DNA from: Pacificimonas aurantium
GTDB lineage: Bacteria > Pseudomonadota > Alphaproteobacteria > Sphingomonadales > Sphingomonadaceae
Direction of reading: 5' to 3'
Length of the DNA stretch: 64,000 bases
Assembly (NCBI RefSeq): GCF_020092905.1
Contig: NZ_JAGSGB010000002.1
Coordinates: forward strand, 248,001 to 312,000
In this document: piece by piece, positions 1 to 8,249 of the stretch
Layout: each line of letters begins with the position of its first letter
Numbering within the stretch: the stretch's first letter is position 1
Translations under genes and position numbers: made by a program
Notes under the pieces: generated by a model
What the model was told of the DNA's origin: nothing
What the model saw: only the letters and a program-made list of their open reading frames with translations
Database searches by the model: none

Positions 1-249
1 ATCGTCGAGAGCGAGACGTCCCTTATCGATCTGGTCGAATGCGACGAGCACGGTCATCATCTTCGCCATTGATGCCGGCGGCATGGGCTCGTCGGCGCCG
101 TCCGAATAAAGCACGATGTCGGCGCCGATATCCTTCAGATAGGCAAAGGGCGCACGGCTGTCGAAACTCTGCCCGCCCGCCGGAAGGGCGGCGCCAAGGG
201 CAAGGCTGCTGGCGGCAAGGATGGCGGCGAAACGGGTCTTCACGATCAT
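1..249 (-). CDS. dacA: D-alanyl-D-alanine carboxypeptidase (DacA/PBP5 family), N-terminal part
   Basis: This is the first 83 codons of a penicillin-binding protein that continues past the left edge of the window. The start ATG at 249 is followed by a signal peptide (basic MIVKTR, then an Ala/Leu-rich stretch to about residue 24). The motif PASMAKMMT places the catalytic Ser60 and Lys63 of the SxxK motif, as in serine-type D-Ala-D-Ala carboxypeptidases that trim peptidoglycan stem peptides in the periplasm. It lies 16 bp after rlpA on the same strand. Together with the MltB-type transglycosylase upstream it forms a cell-wall remodelling cluster. The SxN and KTG motifs lie outside the window, so the call rests on the N-terminus and the context. 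Confidence 0.85.
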   Translation of the reverse strand, partial: MIVKTRFAAILAASSLALGAALPAGGQSFDSRAPFAYLKDIGADIVLYSDGADEPMPPASMAKMMTVLVAFDQIDKGRLALDD

Positions 250-265
250 GGAGGTCCTCGAACAA

Positions 266-1021
266 TCAACTGAGTGGATCTGATACGATCCTGGCCTCTG
301 GATAGCCGCCGCGTCGGACACGTGCCAGCATCCTTTCTGCATCGGACCGTTCGGCGAACGGACCGAGCCGCACGCGCACCAAGCCGCTCGGTCCGTCCAC
401 GAGTGCGGCCGGTCCATAGTCCCCTAGCGAGGCTGCAAGGTCGCGGGCGCGAGCCTGCTGCGACAGCGCCGCGATCTGGATGAACAAGTCGCCGCGCCCT
501 GCAATCACCGGTTCGGGCACCCGCCTGCGTGGAGGTTCCGCTGCCCCGGGGTAGACGCGCGTCACGCGGACCCGCGCCACCCCTGCGGCTTGCATGTCGA
601 GAAGCTGCGCGGCGCGGCGGGACAGGTCGATGATACGGTTATGAGCGAACGGCCCGCGGTCGTTCACACGAACGGTGACTTCCCGGCCATTGTCCAGATT
701 CTCGACCCGCACCCAGCTCGGCATCGGAAGCGTGCGATGTGCTGCGGTCAGCGCGTTCTGGTCGAAGCGTTCGCCATTCGCCGTAGGCTTGCCGTGAAAG
801 TTCGGGCCATACCAGGATGCCGTGCCGGTTTCGCGGTAGCTCGGGTCGTCTTCGGGATAGTACCAGGTACCGCGAATCTTGTACGGCTTGCCGATTTTGA
901 CGCCTGCGGGCGCGTTCTGCGAAGCGCCCGCGAGACCTGCCTCATAGCCACTTCCGCCGCCACAGCCGGACAGGCCGAGCAGCGCCAGAATTGAAAGCGC
1001 TGTGATGCCGGCTCCTCGCAC
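266..1021 (-). CDS. rlpA: RlpA-like septal ring lytic transglycosylase with SPOR domain
   Basis: A 251-residue predicted outer-membrane lipoprotein: a hydrophobic leader ends in a lipobox (LSGC, Cys20). A double-psi beta-barrel follows at about residues 65-150 (GTASWYGPNFHGK, TANGERF, VNDRGPF), and a C-terminal SPOR domain at about 175-250 (FIQIAAL ... VRVRLGPF) should bind denuded septal glycan. RlpA proteins cleave glycan strands lacking stem peptides during daughter-cell separation. The start is GTG at 1021. It is preferred because a strong GGGAGG ribosome binding site lies about 8 bases upstream. It sits between mltB (upstream) and dacA (downstream), all on the minus strand. Confidence 0.9.
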   Translation of the reverse strand: MRGAGITALSILALLGLSGCGGGSGYEAGLAGASQNAPAGVKIGKPYKIRGTWYYPEDDPSYRETGTASWYGPNFHGKPTANGERFDQNALTAAHRTLPMPSWVRVENLDNGREVTVRVNDRGPFAHNRIIDLSRRAAQLLDMQAAGVARVRVTRVYPGAAEPPRRRVPEPVIAGRGDLFIQIAALSQQARARDLAASLGDYGPAALVDGPSGLVRVRLGPFAERSDAERMLARVRRGGYPEARIVSDPLS

Positions 1022-1108
1022 GACCTGTCCTCCCGCATCATGGTGTAGTTGCCATGGTGCGCCAGGCGGGCTTCGAAGTGCAAGGTCCGAGACGTTCTCG
1101 AGCAGGAA

Positions 1109-2287
1109 CTATTCGGTTCGCGCCGCGATCTCGTCCGCCAGCATGCCGACCGACAGGGCATAGAAGTTCGAGCAATTATAGCCGAGAAGTGCGCGGTAGT
1201 TGCGAAATGTCAGGTGCGCGCCGGTTCCTTCGCCGTCCACTTCCAAGAGCGTCGCCTCGATATCTCCGTCCGGCCAGCTCTCACCGTCTTGGGACTTGAT
1301 ACCCATGTCCCGCCACGCCGAGACCGGAAGCCAGCGGCTGTGCTTCTCCAGCGGGGCGACGCATTCGGTCGGCCGCTGCGGATTGGCGACGCGGCTGCGG
1401 TCGAACCCTTCCGGAATCGTCACAGGGATCGCCCAGGGTTCGCCGCGCTGCCAGCCATAATGGTTCAGGTAATTTGCGATCGACCCGATGGTGTCCGGCT
1501 CCGAGCCCCAAATGTTCGGCCGCCCGTCCCCGTCCTGGTCGACAGCATGCTCGAGATAGGATGTGGGGAGGAACTGCGAATTTCCCATGGCGCCCGCCCA
1601 GGATCCCGTCATGCTCTGGCGCGTCGCCAGACCCTCGTCGATCATGCGCAGGGCCGCGATCAGTTCGCGCGTGAACAGGGCCTCGCGCCTGCCGTCGAAG
1701 GCAAGGCTCGCCAGTGCGCGGATCACATCGAAGTCGCCCGTGACCGCGCCGTAGGCGGTTTCCATGCCCCAAATGGCGAGGACGATATCGCCGGGCACGC
1801 CGAACTCGCGCTCGGCTTCGGCAAGCGCCGGTGCGACCTGAGGCTTCATGCGAACCCCTGCGGAAATCCGTTGCGGGGTCAGGCGGCGCGGCAGATAGTC
1901 GGCGAACAGGGCGCGGCCGGGGCCGACGTCCGGCTGCCGCCGATCAAGACGAATGGCGCGTTCGTCGAGCGTCAGGCCGGCAAGCTCCCGGTCGACCACC
2001 TCTGCGTCCACACCGGAAGCGAGCGCCTGGGCGCGAAAGTCGAGCAGCCAATCCTCGAATGCGGCCTCGGCATTGGGCTTCGCGGCACGGTTGTGATCGA
2101 TCCGTGGGGGGGGAGTTACAGGGGTTGCAGTGTCGCTCGCTGCCGCGTCCGGCGTGCTGGCACTCTGCCCCCGTTCCGACAATTGCTCCGCTGTCGACGC
2201 GCGTGGCGGTTCGGCCGGCTGCGCACAGGCAGCCGAGAGAGCACTCGACATAAGGAGACAGGAGGCGGCGGCGAAACGCATGAACAT
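1109..2287 (-). CDS. mltB: Lytic murein transglycosylase B-type (SLT family 3)
   Basis: A predicted periplasmic lytic transglycosylase that cuts peptidoglycan between MurNAc and GlcNAc. The catalytic Glu is in the motif IWGMETAYGAVTG, and the family motifs GSWAGAMGNSQFLPTSY and DQDGDGRPNIW follow. The C-terminal end (LLGYNCSNFYALSVGMLAD) is typical of the MltB fold. The frame is open to 2356, but the ATG at 2287 fits better: it opens directly on a signal sequence (MFMRFAAASCLLMSSALSAAC) and has AGGG just upstream. The lipobox is weak, so the protein may be soluble rather than lipidated. It is the first gene of the mltB-rlpA-dacA set. Between its start and the next gene lies the tRNA-Ser-like fragment at 2360-2403. 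Confidence 0.88.
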   Translation of the reverse strand: MFMRFAAASCLLMSSALSAACAQPAEPPRASTAEQLSERGQSASTPDAAASDTATPVTPPPRIDHNRAAKPNAEAAFEDWLLDFRAQALASGVDAEVVDRELAGLTLDERAIRLDRRQPDVGPGRALFADYLPRRLTPQRISAGVRMKPQVAPALAEAEREFGVPGDIVLAIWGMETAYGAVTGDFDVIRALASLAFDGRREALFTRELIAALRMIDEGLATRQSMTGSWAGAMGNSQFLPTSYLEHAVDQDGDGRPNIWGSEPDTIGSIANYLNHYGWQRGEPWAIPVTIPEGFDRSRVANPQRPTECVAPLEKHSRWLPVSAWRDMGIKSQDGESWPDGDIEATLLEVDGEGTGAHLTFRNYRALLGYNCSNFYALSVGMLADEIAARTE

Positions 2288-2359
2288 AGACCCTACAATT
2301 CCGGTTTTACGGACAACGAACAAGAGGGCTAAGGGCTGCGAGCTGATTTCCCGCACAAC

Positions 2360-2403
2360 GGGCAGGTGGTTGAGGGAGTGAGGGCACCGGCTTACCCCGC
2401 CGG
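2360..2403 (+). pseudogene. tRNA-Ser-like 5' half (possible attachment-site relic)
   Basis: Read on the plus strand, the first 31 bases match the 5' part of the intact tRNA-Ser at 11934 at 25 positions, with the first ten identical (GGGCAGGTGG). The following 17 bases (2387-2403) form a perfect 5-bp stem with a 7-base loop (CCGGC-TTACCCC-GCCGG), at the place where the tRNA anticodon arm should be. Nothing after 2403 resembles the variable arm, T arm or acceptor 3' strand. It therefore looks like a displaced and decayed tRNA 5' half, in direct orientation with the intact gene 9.5 kb away. Chance similarity is possible. Confidence 0.45.
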
Positions 2404-2529
2404 ACTTGCATGCGAAACTGGACCGAAAGTTCGCTCCGACGTTCGCCCCCTACCCTCTCCAAAGCCGGACGGATTTGATGGCCTCACCAGCCAATGGGGT
2501 CAGAGCAGCTAGGTAAACCCGCCCTTCGG

Positions 2530-3387
2530 CTAACTGTTCTCCTTGGCGGTCTCTATCGCATCGGCGAGTTCTGCGGGATTGAAGCCGCTGACGATTGCGA
2601 CATACTCACCATTGGTGGTCGCCACAACGAACGCAGGTGTTCCGTCGAAACCCAGAGAACTCGCCAGGGTTTGGTTGGTCTGCAAGGCGGAAGTGATCGC
2701 CTTGTCGCCGATCACCTTTCGCGCGCGATCAAGATCGACACCGTTCTCGCGCGCAATTTCATCGACACGTTCCGCGCTCAGCAAGCCTTTGGTCTCCATC
2801 ATCGCGAAATGCATATCCAGAAACTTGCCTTGGGCGCGCGAAGCGAGCGCCATTCTTGCCGCATATACCGATTCCTCGTGCAAGACCGGCAGTTCGCGGA
2901 AGACCACCTTCACCGCCTCGTCGCGACTAGCCAGCTCTCTCACTGTAGCCGAGGCCTGCTTGCAGTAGGCGCAGTGATAGTCGTACATCTCGACAACCGC
3001 GACTGTTGCTTTGTCCGTATTCTTCCCGGCCACAAAGCTTGTAGACGGATTGAGCAGGGCGTTCAGGTTCTCAGAGAGGGCCGAGGCCAGCTGGTTGTCT
3101 TGGGCGGCCGATTGGCGAGCGTTGTAGGTGTTGATTGCTTCGATCACGATTTCGGGGTGCGTTTTCAAATAGTCCCGAACGGCATTCCCGATATGGTCGA
3201 GCTGTGACGCCGCCGCTCCCTCGGCCCGGGACCTTTCAGATTCCAGCGCAGCGGAAGCAGTGAACTCGGGCGTCTGAAACGCAGCGTGTCGCGCCGCCGG
3301 CGGCATGAACAGGTAGGTGATCCCCGCCCCCGCAACCACGAGAGCACCGCCGAGACCCGCTCCGAGCAACAACTTCCTGTCGATCAT
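2530..3387 (-). CDS. DsbA-family thiol-disulfide oxidoreductase (membrane-anchored or periplasmic)
   Basis: A 285-residue protein with a hydrophobic N-terminal helix (about residues 5-28) that may be an uncleaved anchor. A helical N-terminal segment (RDYLKTHPEIVIEAINTYN) follows, as in trimeric ScsC/Com1-type alphaproteobacterial proteins, and then a thioredoxin fold. The active site is CAYC (Cys139-Cys142, in YDYHCAYCKQA). The cis-proline loop is GTPAFVV near residue 244. It should make or shuffle disulfide bonds in exported proteins. It is divergent from the TPR-secretin gene and lies about 3.3 kb from the cysteine-rich paralogue array, whose products may be substrates (inference). A housekeeping role is equally possible. 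Confidence 0.85.
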   Translation of the reverse strand: MIDRKLLLGAGLGGALVVAGAGITYLFMPPAARHAAFQTPEFTASAALESERSRAEGAAASQLDHIGNAVRDYLKTHPEIVIEAINTYNARQSAAQDNQLASALSENLNALLNPSTSFVAGKNTDKATVAVVEMYDYHCAYCKQASATVRELASRDEAVKVVFRELPVLHEESVYAARMALASRAQGKFLDMHFAMMETKGLLSAERVDEIARENGVDLDRARKVIGDKAITSALQTNQTLASSLGFDGTPAFVVATTNGEYVAIVSGFNPAELADAIETAKENS

Positions 3388-3446
3388 CCGGTTCTCCTAG
3401 GTTGGCAGCGTAAGCCCACCTAGCGCGGCATGTGGTCCAGCATAAC

Positions 3447-3459
3447 TACCTCGAAGGTA
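3447..3459. promoter_or_regulatory. Small palindrome between divergent dsbA-like and secretin genes
   Basis: TACCT-CGA-AGGTA is a perfect 5-bp inverted repeat in the 191-bp gap between the two divergent genes (3388-3578). It could be an operator for either promoter. No clear -35/-10 pair was found, and a palindrome this short can occur by chance. Confidence 0.2.
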
Positions 3460-3578
3460 ATAGTAAGCGCTCTCACCGACCATTATCCATTGGCCGGTCG
3501 CCGACAAACCACATCCGAAAGATCTCCCTAAGGGCGCATTGCGTGCTTTTGACCTGTTGATCCCGTTTCGCGAAAGCC

Positions 3579-5474
3579 ATGCCTATGTCGATGTCGAGAT
3601 CGATCGCTGCCGTTATCGTCCTGTACACGCTGAACGGCGTTACCCCGGCCGCTTTCGCAGGAACGCCGGCGGTCGTCGCGCCTCCTCCACAGCCCCTGTT
3701 CGATCTCGACCCTTCGCTGGCTGCACGCTCGCCAAGGTCGATTGTCGAACCCTTCGAAACCGCCGGTCTACAGCACCTTCGGGCGGGGCAGTTCGAATTG
3801 GCGGGTGAAGAGTTCCGCCGTGCGCTTGCGGTGCAACCGCAGAACGTGGCTGCCAATTTCCTCAACGCATTTGCTTATCACCAGCTTGGCAGTATGGGCG
3901 ATCCGCAACAGTACGATGCCGCGGCCGTCGGTTACGAATTAGCGTTGCAGTCCGATCCGCACGCATGGTGGGCCGCCTATTACTACGGCGCCATGGAACT
4001 GGAGCGGCGTAACTACAGCAAAGCACAGGAATTGATGGCTCAGGCGGTTTTGGTCAAACCAGATGAAAGCCAGCCTCTTCTAGGCCTTGCCATCTCCTCT
4101 TATTATCTTGGCGATGTCGAAATGGCAGCGGCCACAATAAGCCGTGCCCGCGCCGTTTCGCCCGACGAAACACCGTTGTTACGCGCTTCTGCGCTGATCA
4201 GCGCGGCTGTGGGCGCGGCGGAAGACGCCTCGAAGTTTGTGGAGGGGTACGAAACGTCGGCGCATCCGTCGCAAGTAAAGCGGCTGCAAACGCGCTTGAA
4301 CGAGTGGGAGCGCTTCTACGCACGGGTTCCTTCCGCCGCAGACCGAGTGGGACCCACTGGCGTCTCTCCGCAGCTTGCTTCGGCAATGGTCGCGCCGGCG
4401 ACTTACGTAGCGGATGAAGCAGCCGCCACAGCCTCCTCCGCAAAACTTGCCTCGGAGGTCGCGCCGGAAACCGACATGGCGGAGATGGAAGGCACCCCGA
4501 CGGACGAAGTCGAGGGGCCGCGACAAGTCGTCATCGAGGCCGCGGTCATCCGTTCCACACGAACCGCGCTGAGGCGCAGGGGCATTAATCTGTTCGACGG
4601 CCTGAACCTGCAATTCAGCTATGACAACACGCGGATGAGCGAACGTTTGACCGGTTCAGAAAGGGAAGTGACCAGAAATATCACGAGATCGATCGGCATT
4701 CCCGAACTCAACTATTCACTGAACATCTTTCACACGGCGACAGACCGCAACGAGATCATCGCCAGACCCTCCCTGCTGGCAACGGAAGGCGAAACCTCTT
4801 CCTTCTTCTCTGGCGATTTATTCATCGCATCGCTCGAGGGTACTCTGGAGGCCTCGGCGCTCACTGAAAGGGTCGGCGTGTCGGTCGAAGTAACGCCGAC
4901 GTTTCTCTCCGATGAGGAATTCCAGCTGAACATCACCCTGGGGGACTCCGATTTTGCTACTGGCGCGATCCCCGGCACGTTCGATCAGGCCGTATCTGTC
5001 TCCACTGCCGAGACGACGGTCAGCGTCCGGGTCCATCTCGGCCAAACCGTGATGCTGGCAGGCCTGACCGAGCGCCAGGAACGTCAGCGCGCGGACAAGG
5101 TGCCGGTTCTGGGTGATATCCCGGTGGTCCAGAATCTTTTTCGGCGGAAGGAGGTAGAGCAGAAGGTCGCCGAAACGATGATCCTGCTGACCCCCCGCCG
5201 CGTCATAGACATGGCGAAGCTTGAGGACGTCCTCGGCGAGGAGTCCCCCTATTTCGGGGGAACGGAAGCTCGGTCGAAGGAGATCGAGGAACTGCGGCGC
5301 ACCTATCTAGAAACGTTCGCCCCGACGACCAACTTCCAGCACCTGATGTTCCACATCAGCGAAAGTGACTTCTTCCGGCAATTTCGGCGGGGCGATCTCA
5401 ATCTGGAGATCTGGCACGGGCTGGAAACCGAGAAGCGGCTCTGGGACGAGATTCTCGCCTATATCTACTTCTAA
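3579..5474 (+). CDS. Orphan TPR-secretin (type II/III secretion system secretin-like protein)
   Basis: A 631-residue exported protein. A signal peptide (to about residue 27) is followed by TPR-like helical repeats at about 35-230 (AGLQHLRAGQFELAGEEFRRALAVQP; NYSKAQELMAQAVLVKPDE) and an Ala-rich linker. A secretin homology domain covers about 310-545 (RQVVIEAAVI, IIARPSLLATEG, VEVTPTF). It ends with the hallmark VPVLGDIPVVQNLFRRK and MILLTPRRV. A further 70 residues of charged/aromatic tail follow (EIEELRRTYLETFAP ... LAYIYF). Secretins form outer-membrane gates, but no pilot, ATPase, pseudopilin or Flp gene is in the window. The usual N0-N3 domains appear to be replaced by TPRs. Start codons at 3579, 3585 and 3591 are all possible. 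Confidence 0.8.
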   Translation: MPMSMSRSIAAVIVLYTLNGVTPAAFAGTPAVVAPPPQPLFDLDPSLAARSPRSIVEPFETAGLQHLRAGQFELAGEEFRRALAVQPQNVAANFLNAFAYHQLGSMGDPQQYDAAAVGYELALQSDPHAWWAAYYYGAMELERRNYSKAQELMAQAVLVKPDESQPLLGLAISSYYLGDVEMAAATISRARAVSPDETPLLRASALISAAVGAAEDASKFVEGYETSAHPSQVKRLQTRLNEWERFYARVPSAADRVGPTGVSPQLASAMVAPATYVADEAAATASSAKLASEVAPETDMAEMEGTPTDEVEGPRQVVIEAAVIRSTRTALRRRGINLFDGLNLQFSYDNTRMSERLTGSEREVTRNITRSIGIPELNYSLNIFHTATDRNEIIARPSLLATEGETSSFFSGDLFIASLEGTLEASALTERVGVSVEVTPTFLSDEEFQLNITLGDSDFATGAIPGTFDQAVSVSTAETTVSVRVHLGQTVMLAGLTERQERQRADKVPVLGDIPVVQNLFRRKEVEQKVAETMILLTPRRVIDMAKLEDVLGEESPYFGGTEARSKEIEELRRTYLETFAPTTNFQHLMFHISESDFFRQFRRGDLNLEIWHGLETEKRLWDEILAYIYF

Positions 5475-5482
5475 GGTGCTGG

Positions 5483-5507
5483 CTGCAAAGGCAGAGCTGG
5501 TTTGCAG
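5483..5507. terminator. Hairpin between convergent secretin and regulator genes
   Basis: A perfect 7-bp inverted repeat (CTGCAAA ... TTTGCAG, 11-base loop) lies 8 bases after the secretin stop codon. It sits between two convergent genes. There is no clear T tract, so termination is only suggested by position. Confidence 0.3.
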
Positions 5508-5513
5508 GAGCAG

Positions 5514-6529
5514 TTACGGACCCGCGTGCGAGAGCTGCTCCTGTGCTGTTTCGGATATGCCGAGGCTAATGGGTGGAGACTCCTCGAACGGGATCAGTGC
5601 GGGCCGCAGTCTCTCGTGAATGTTTTCGACTTTGGCCTTCTCCCATATCTGCGCAAGCCGGCGCTCAGAAGCCTCATCTTCGGGCACGTTCACGTTCACG
5701 AGGAAATTGGGAAATTTGTTGTCGGGTTGTTCCGGCGGGGTTCCGACCTCAAAGGTCATGAAGCGCAGGTTTAATGCCTCACTCCCGGTCACTGCGCGGA
5801 AGGGATGGCCCACAGTTCCCACCAGCCTGTCGTCGTTTAACGCTCTCCAGCTGTCCGGCAGATCCGTTAGCGACAGGATGACTTCATAGATCTTCTCACC
5901 GATTTCCGGTCGGTTCAGGCGCATGCGGTGAATGACCTGAATGAAGCTCTCCGCCAGATCCTCCCAGTTCGACAAGAAGATGCGTAGTCCTTTGGGGTGG
6001 AACAGCGCACGCGGAAAGGAGACGTAGTCATCGTCGAATATTTCCGGCAATTCGGCAAGCTTCGTCCATAGCAGCGCCTGCATCAGGTTCATCCTCACCG
6101 CTCGGCGATACACGTCGGAAATTGTCGCGGGATACGGCCGCCCCCCCTGATCAGAAGGCTTGAGAAGTCGAGCAACTCGGACGGCATCTTTGTCGAGACG
6201 CTCTCGATTTCTTCCAGCTCGTCGGCATATCCCGCAAGATTGAGCAAGCGGTTCCCGTCCCGAGCCGACATGCCCAAGGCCTGGACAATCCGCTTGATTG
6301 TCATGCTGCTCGGCCGTGTGCGGGCATTTTCTATAAAGCTGATATGGCGTTGAGACTGGCCGATGAGTTCGCCCAGCCCTTCCTGCGAGATTCTCCGAAG
6401 CCGCCGCCAGTCTCTGACGGCACTCCCGAATTTCGGCAAATTTATCGATGCAAAGTTCAAGGATGCCTCTTGGCTCTGAGATTTATTACCGGGGAGGGAA
6501 TGGAACGGCGGTGCGCGGTTGGATAACAT
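5514..6529 (-). pseudogene. XRE-family regulator with MmyB-like ligand-binding domain, split by a frameshift
   Basis: Two overlapping minus-strand frames make one recognisable protein. The first (6529-6095) has an XRE helix-turn-helix (FGSAVRDWRRLRRISQEGLGE, IGQSQRHISFIENARTRPS) and ends soon after LLDFSSLLIRGGG. The second (open to 5514) holds the MmyB-like domain. Read upstream of its first start (GTG at 6113), it begins RPYPATISDVYRRAV, which matches the usual opening of that domain (PYPA.V.D). The frames meet at a run of seven G on the coding strand (6141-6147). One more G would give LLIRGGRPYPATISD and a single protein of roughly 330 aa. It could be a true pseudogene, a slippage-controlled gene or a sequencing error. 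It is divergent from the paralogue array and is the obvious candidate for its regulator. Confidence 0.75.
6141..6147 (-). repeat. G7 homopolymer at the regulator frameshift point
   Basis: Seven C on the plus strand (seven G on the coding strand) lie exactly where the helix-turn-helix frame must pass into the ligand-binding-domain frame. Such runs are prone to replication slippage and to sequencing error. Eight G would restore one frame. Confidence 0.6.
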
Positions 6530-6689
6530 CGTTACCAGCAGAATTATTACGATCTATTGAAAAATTTGGAACTGTATATTGACGCGTACGATGCTTTCGT
6601 CGGGCCGAACTAGGGTTGCGGCCCAGACCGCGACCCAGCTCTCTGGTCACGATCAACTCTCCGTCCGCGTGGAGCGGGGAGATCGGCAG
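6530..6689. promoter_or_regulatory. AT-rich divergent intergenic region between regulator and paralogue array
   Basis: The 160 bp between the regulator start and the first array gene contain a distinctly AT-rich patch (about 6540-6585) in otherwise GC-rich DNA, so both promoters and any operator are expected here. No -35/-10 pair with good spacing was convincing. TTGAAA near 6558 and TATATT near 6575 are only about 12 bases apart. A GGGGAG ribosome binding site for the first array gene ends about 8 bases before its ATG. Confidence 0.4.
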
Positions 6690-7430
6690 ATGAAGGGCGT
6701 CAGATTTCCCGAATTGGGGGCTCGGGCTTTGGGCCTGCTGGTCTTGACGACGCTGGCGACGACCTCGCCCGTTGCCGCCGCGCAGGCGGGCGGGGACATC
6801 ACCAACTTCAACGTCAAGAACTGCACGCAGCAACGGATGTTCGTGTGCAGCTTCGACAAGACCGACAGTCTGATGAAGATTCCCTACAAGGCACGCGGCG
6901 TGCAGCCGGGTGACAAGAAGGAATTCGGCTGTGCCTCGCTGAACAAATGCAAGGTCATCATCGGCGTCTCCAAGAAGAAATCGAGTTCGACACTGTCAAG
7001 TGGCATGCAAACTGCTCTGAGCAGCGGCGCGGCAGCCTCGGCCACCGGAACCGGGCTTGCCGTCGCATACGCCGTCGCCCCTTCGTCTTCGTACGGATTT
7101 GGGACGCTTGTTGCGCTCGGCGCCGGAAGCACGGTGGGGGCATTGTTCGCCGTGGGCGTCGGCGGTGCAGTGGCCGGAATCGAGATTTCTGATGGCTGGA
7201 GCGACGGCGAGGTCTGCAATCAGGTCAGAAGAGCGGCGCGCAAAGCCGGCCTGAAGCCGAAATTCTTTCTAAAGAATAACAAGAATTATCAGGTGGTTGA
7301 GCGCTATGCGACCGACGATCGGGGCAACGTTCTGGTCTACGCCGATGGCTCAGCGGTCATCGCCTATGCCGCGCAAAAGGCAAAGGGCTCGTGTCCGAGG
7401 TCTCTGGACCATCAACTCGTATCCGATTGA
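6690..7430 (+). CDS. Array paralogue 1: secreted six-Cys protein with Gly/Ala-rich core
   Basis: A 246-residue exported protein of a family I do not recognise. Start 6690 is chosen because a GGGGAG site precedes it and the product opens on a signal peptide (MKGVRFPELG ... VAAAQA), cleaved before GGD at about residue 34. The mature N-terminal domain carries Cys45, Cys53, Cys81 and Cys87 (NCTQQRMFVCSF, FGCASLNKC) and ends in a Lys-rich turn (SKKK). A Gly/Ala/Ser-rich hydrophobic core of about 60 residues follows, closing with GGAVAGIEISDGW. The C-terminal domain (GEVCNQVRRAARKAGLKPK ... KGSC) has two more Cys. Its N-terminal coding region is identical to that of copy 3 over about 230 bp. Its C-terminal domain is the most diverged of the set. 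It is first in a five-gene run. Confidence 0.85.
   Translation: MKGVRFPELGARALGLLVLTTLATTSPVAAAQAGGDITNFNVKNCTQQRMFVCSFDKTDSLMKIPYKARGVQPGDKKEFGCASLNKCKVIIGVSKKKSSSTLSSGMQTALSSGAAASATGTGLAVAYAVAPSSSYGFGTLVALGAGSTVGALFAVGVGGAVAGIEISDGWSDGEVCNQVRRAARKAGLKPKFFLKNNKNYQVVERYATDDRGNVLVYADGSAVIAYAAQKAKGSCPRSLDHQLVSD
6778..7009 (+). repeat. Perfect direct repeat, copy A (identical to 8338-8569)
   Basis: Base-by-base comparison shows 6778-7009 to be identical to 8338-8569 (232 bp). It covers the end of the signal peptide and the whole N-terminal domain of array copies 1 and 3. Identity stops abruptly at the start of the variable core. Confidence 0.95.
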
Positions 7431-7450
7431 ACAAGGCAGGAGAAGTTCAC

Positions 7451-8215
7451 ATGCGGCATCCGACAATTTGGGCAGGCGTTGCTGCGGCGGCGCTCGTCCT
7501 TCCGACTGTTCCGGCTTACGCCGGCGGCGATATCACCAACTTCAACGTCAAGAACTGCACGCAGCAACGGATGTTCGTGTGTAGCTTCGACAAGACCGAT
7601 AGCCTCATGAAAATCCCCTACAAGGCACGGGGAGTTCAGCCGGGCGACAAAAAGGAATTCGGCTGTGCCTCGCTGAACAAATGCAAGGTGATCATCGGCG
7701 TCTCCAAGAAGAAATCGACGAATACTCTTTCGAGCGGCATGCAAGCCGCGCTGAGCGCCGGCTCAGCGTCCGCGGCGGCGGGCGCCGGTGCGGCCGGGCT
7801 GGGCTATGTCCTTGGTAGTGCGGCGGTTGCTGGGGAACTCGCTGCCGGGACCGGCCTGACCGTTGCAGGCGCAGCCGCGGATGCGGCTATCCTGACTGGT
7901 GTGGGCGGTGCGGCCGCAGGAATGGCGATTATGGCTGTCGCGGTCGGTGGCGCCGTGGCGGGGATCGAGATCGCGGACGGCTGGAAAGATGGCGAAGTCT
8001 GCAATCGCGTTAGGAAAGCAGCGCAAAAAGCTGGATTGAAGCCAAAGAGCTTCATGAAGGACGGCAAGAAATACCAGGTAATCGAACAGTACGCGACCGA
8101 TGGCGATGGCAACTTCTACGTTGATGCCAGCGGCAATGCGATCCTCACCTACAAAATCGACAAGGCAAAGGGTGCCTGTCCGACGCCCTTGAAGACACAG
8201 CTGGTCTCCGACTGA
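7451..8215 (+). CDS. Array paralogue 2: secreted six-Cys protein with Gly/Ala-rich core
   Basis: A 254-residue paralogue of the preceding gene, 20 bp downstream. The ATG at 7451 has AGGAG about 8 bases upstream and begins a compact signal peptide (MRHPTIWAGVAAAALVLPTV, cleavage at AYA before GGD). The N-terminal four-Cys domain is almost the same as in copy 1. The core, about 78 residues, is quite different: GAGAAGLGYVLG, GTGLTVAGAAADAAIL and GGAAAGMAIMAVAVGGAVAG contain small-xxx-small repeats typical of packed membrane helices. The C-terminal domain keeps GEVCNRVRKAAQKAGLKPK, YQVIEQYATDGDGN and a final Cys (KGACP). Function unknown. Confidence 0.87.
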   Translation: MRHPTIWAGVAAAALVLPTVPAYAGGDITNFNVKNCTQQRMFVCSFDKTDSLMKIPYKARGVQPGDKKEFGCASLNKCKVIIGVSKKKSTNTLSSGMQAALSAGSASAAAGAGAAGLGYVLGSAAVAGELAAGTGLTVAGAAADAAILTGVGGAAAGMAIMAVAVGGAVAGIEIADGWKDGEVCNRVRKAAQKAGLKPKSFMKDGKKYQVIEQYATDGDGNFYVDASGNAILTYKIDKAKGACPTPLKTQLVSD

Positions 8216-8249
8216 ACGCTATTGGGTAACAGGATCAGGGAGTGACTCC

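Noticed and set aside
1049-2332. 427-codon plus-strand frame opposite the transglycosylase gene
   Set aside because: Antisense shadow; the minus-strand protein has clear catalytic motifs.
3579-5474. Complete type II or Flp pilus secretion locus
   Set aside because: Only the secretin-like gene is present; no ATPase, platform or pilin gene within reach.
6555-6585. Promoter with TTGAAA and TATATT before the array
   Set aside because: The two boxes are only about 12 bases apart, too close for a normal sigma-70 promoter.
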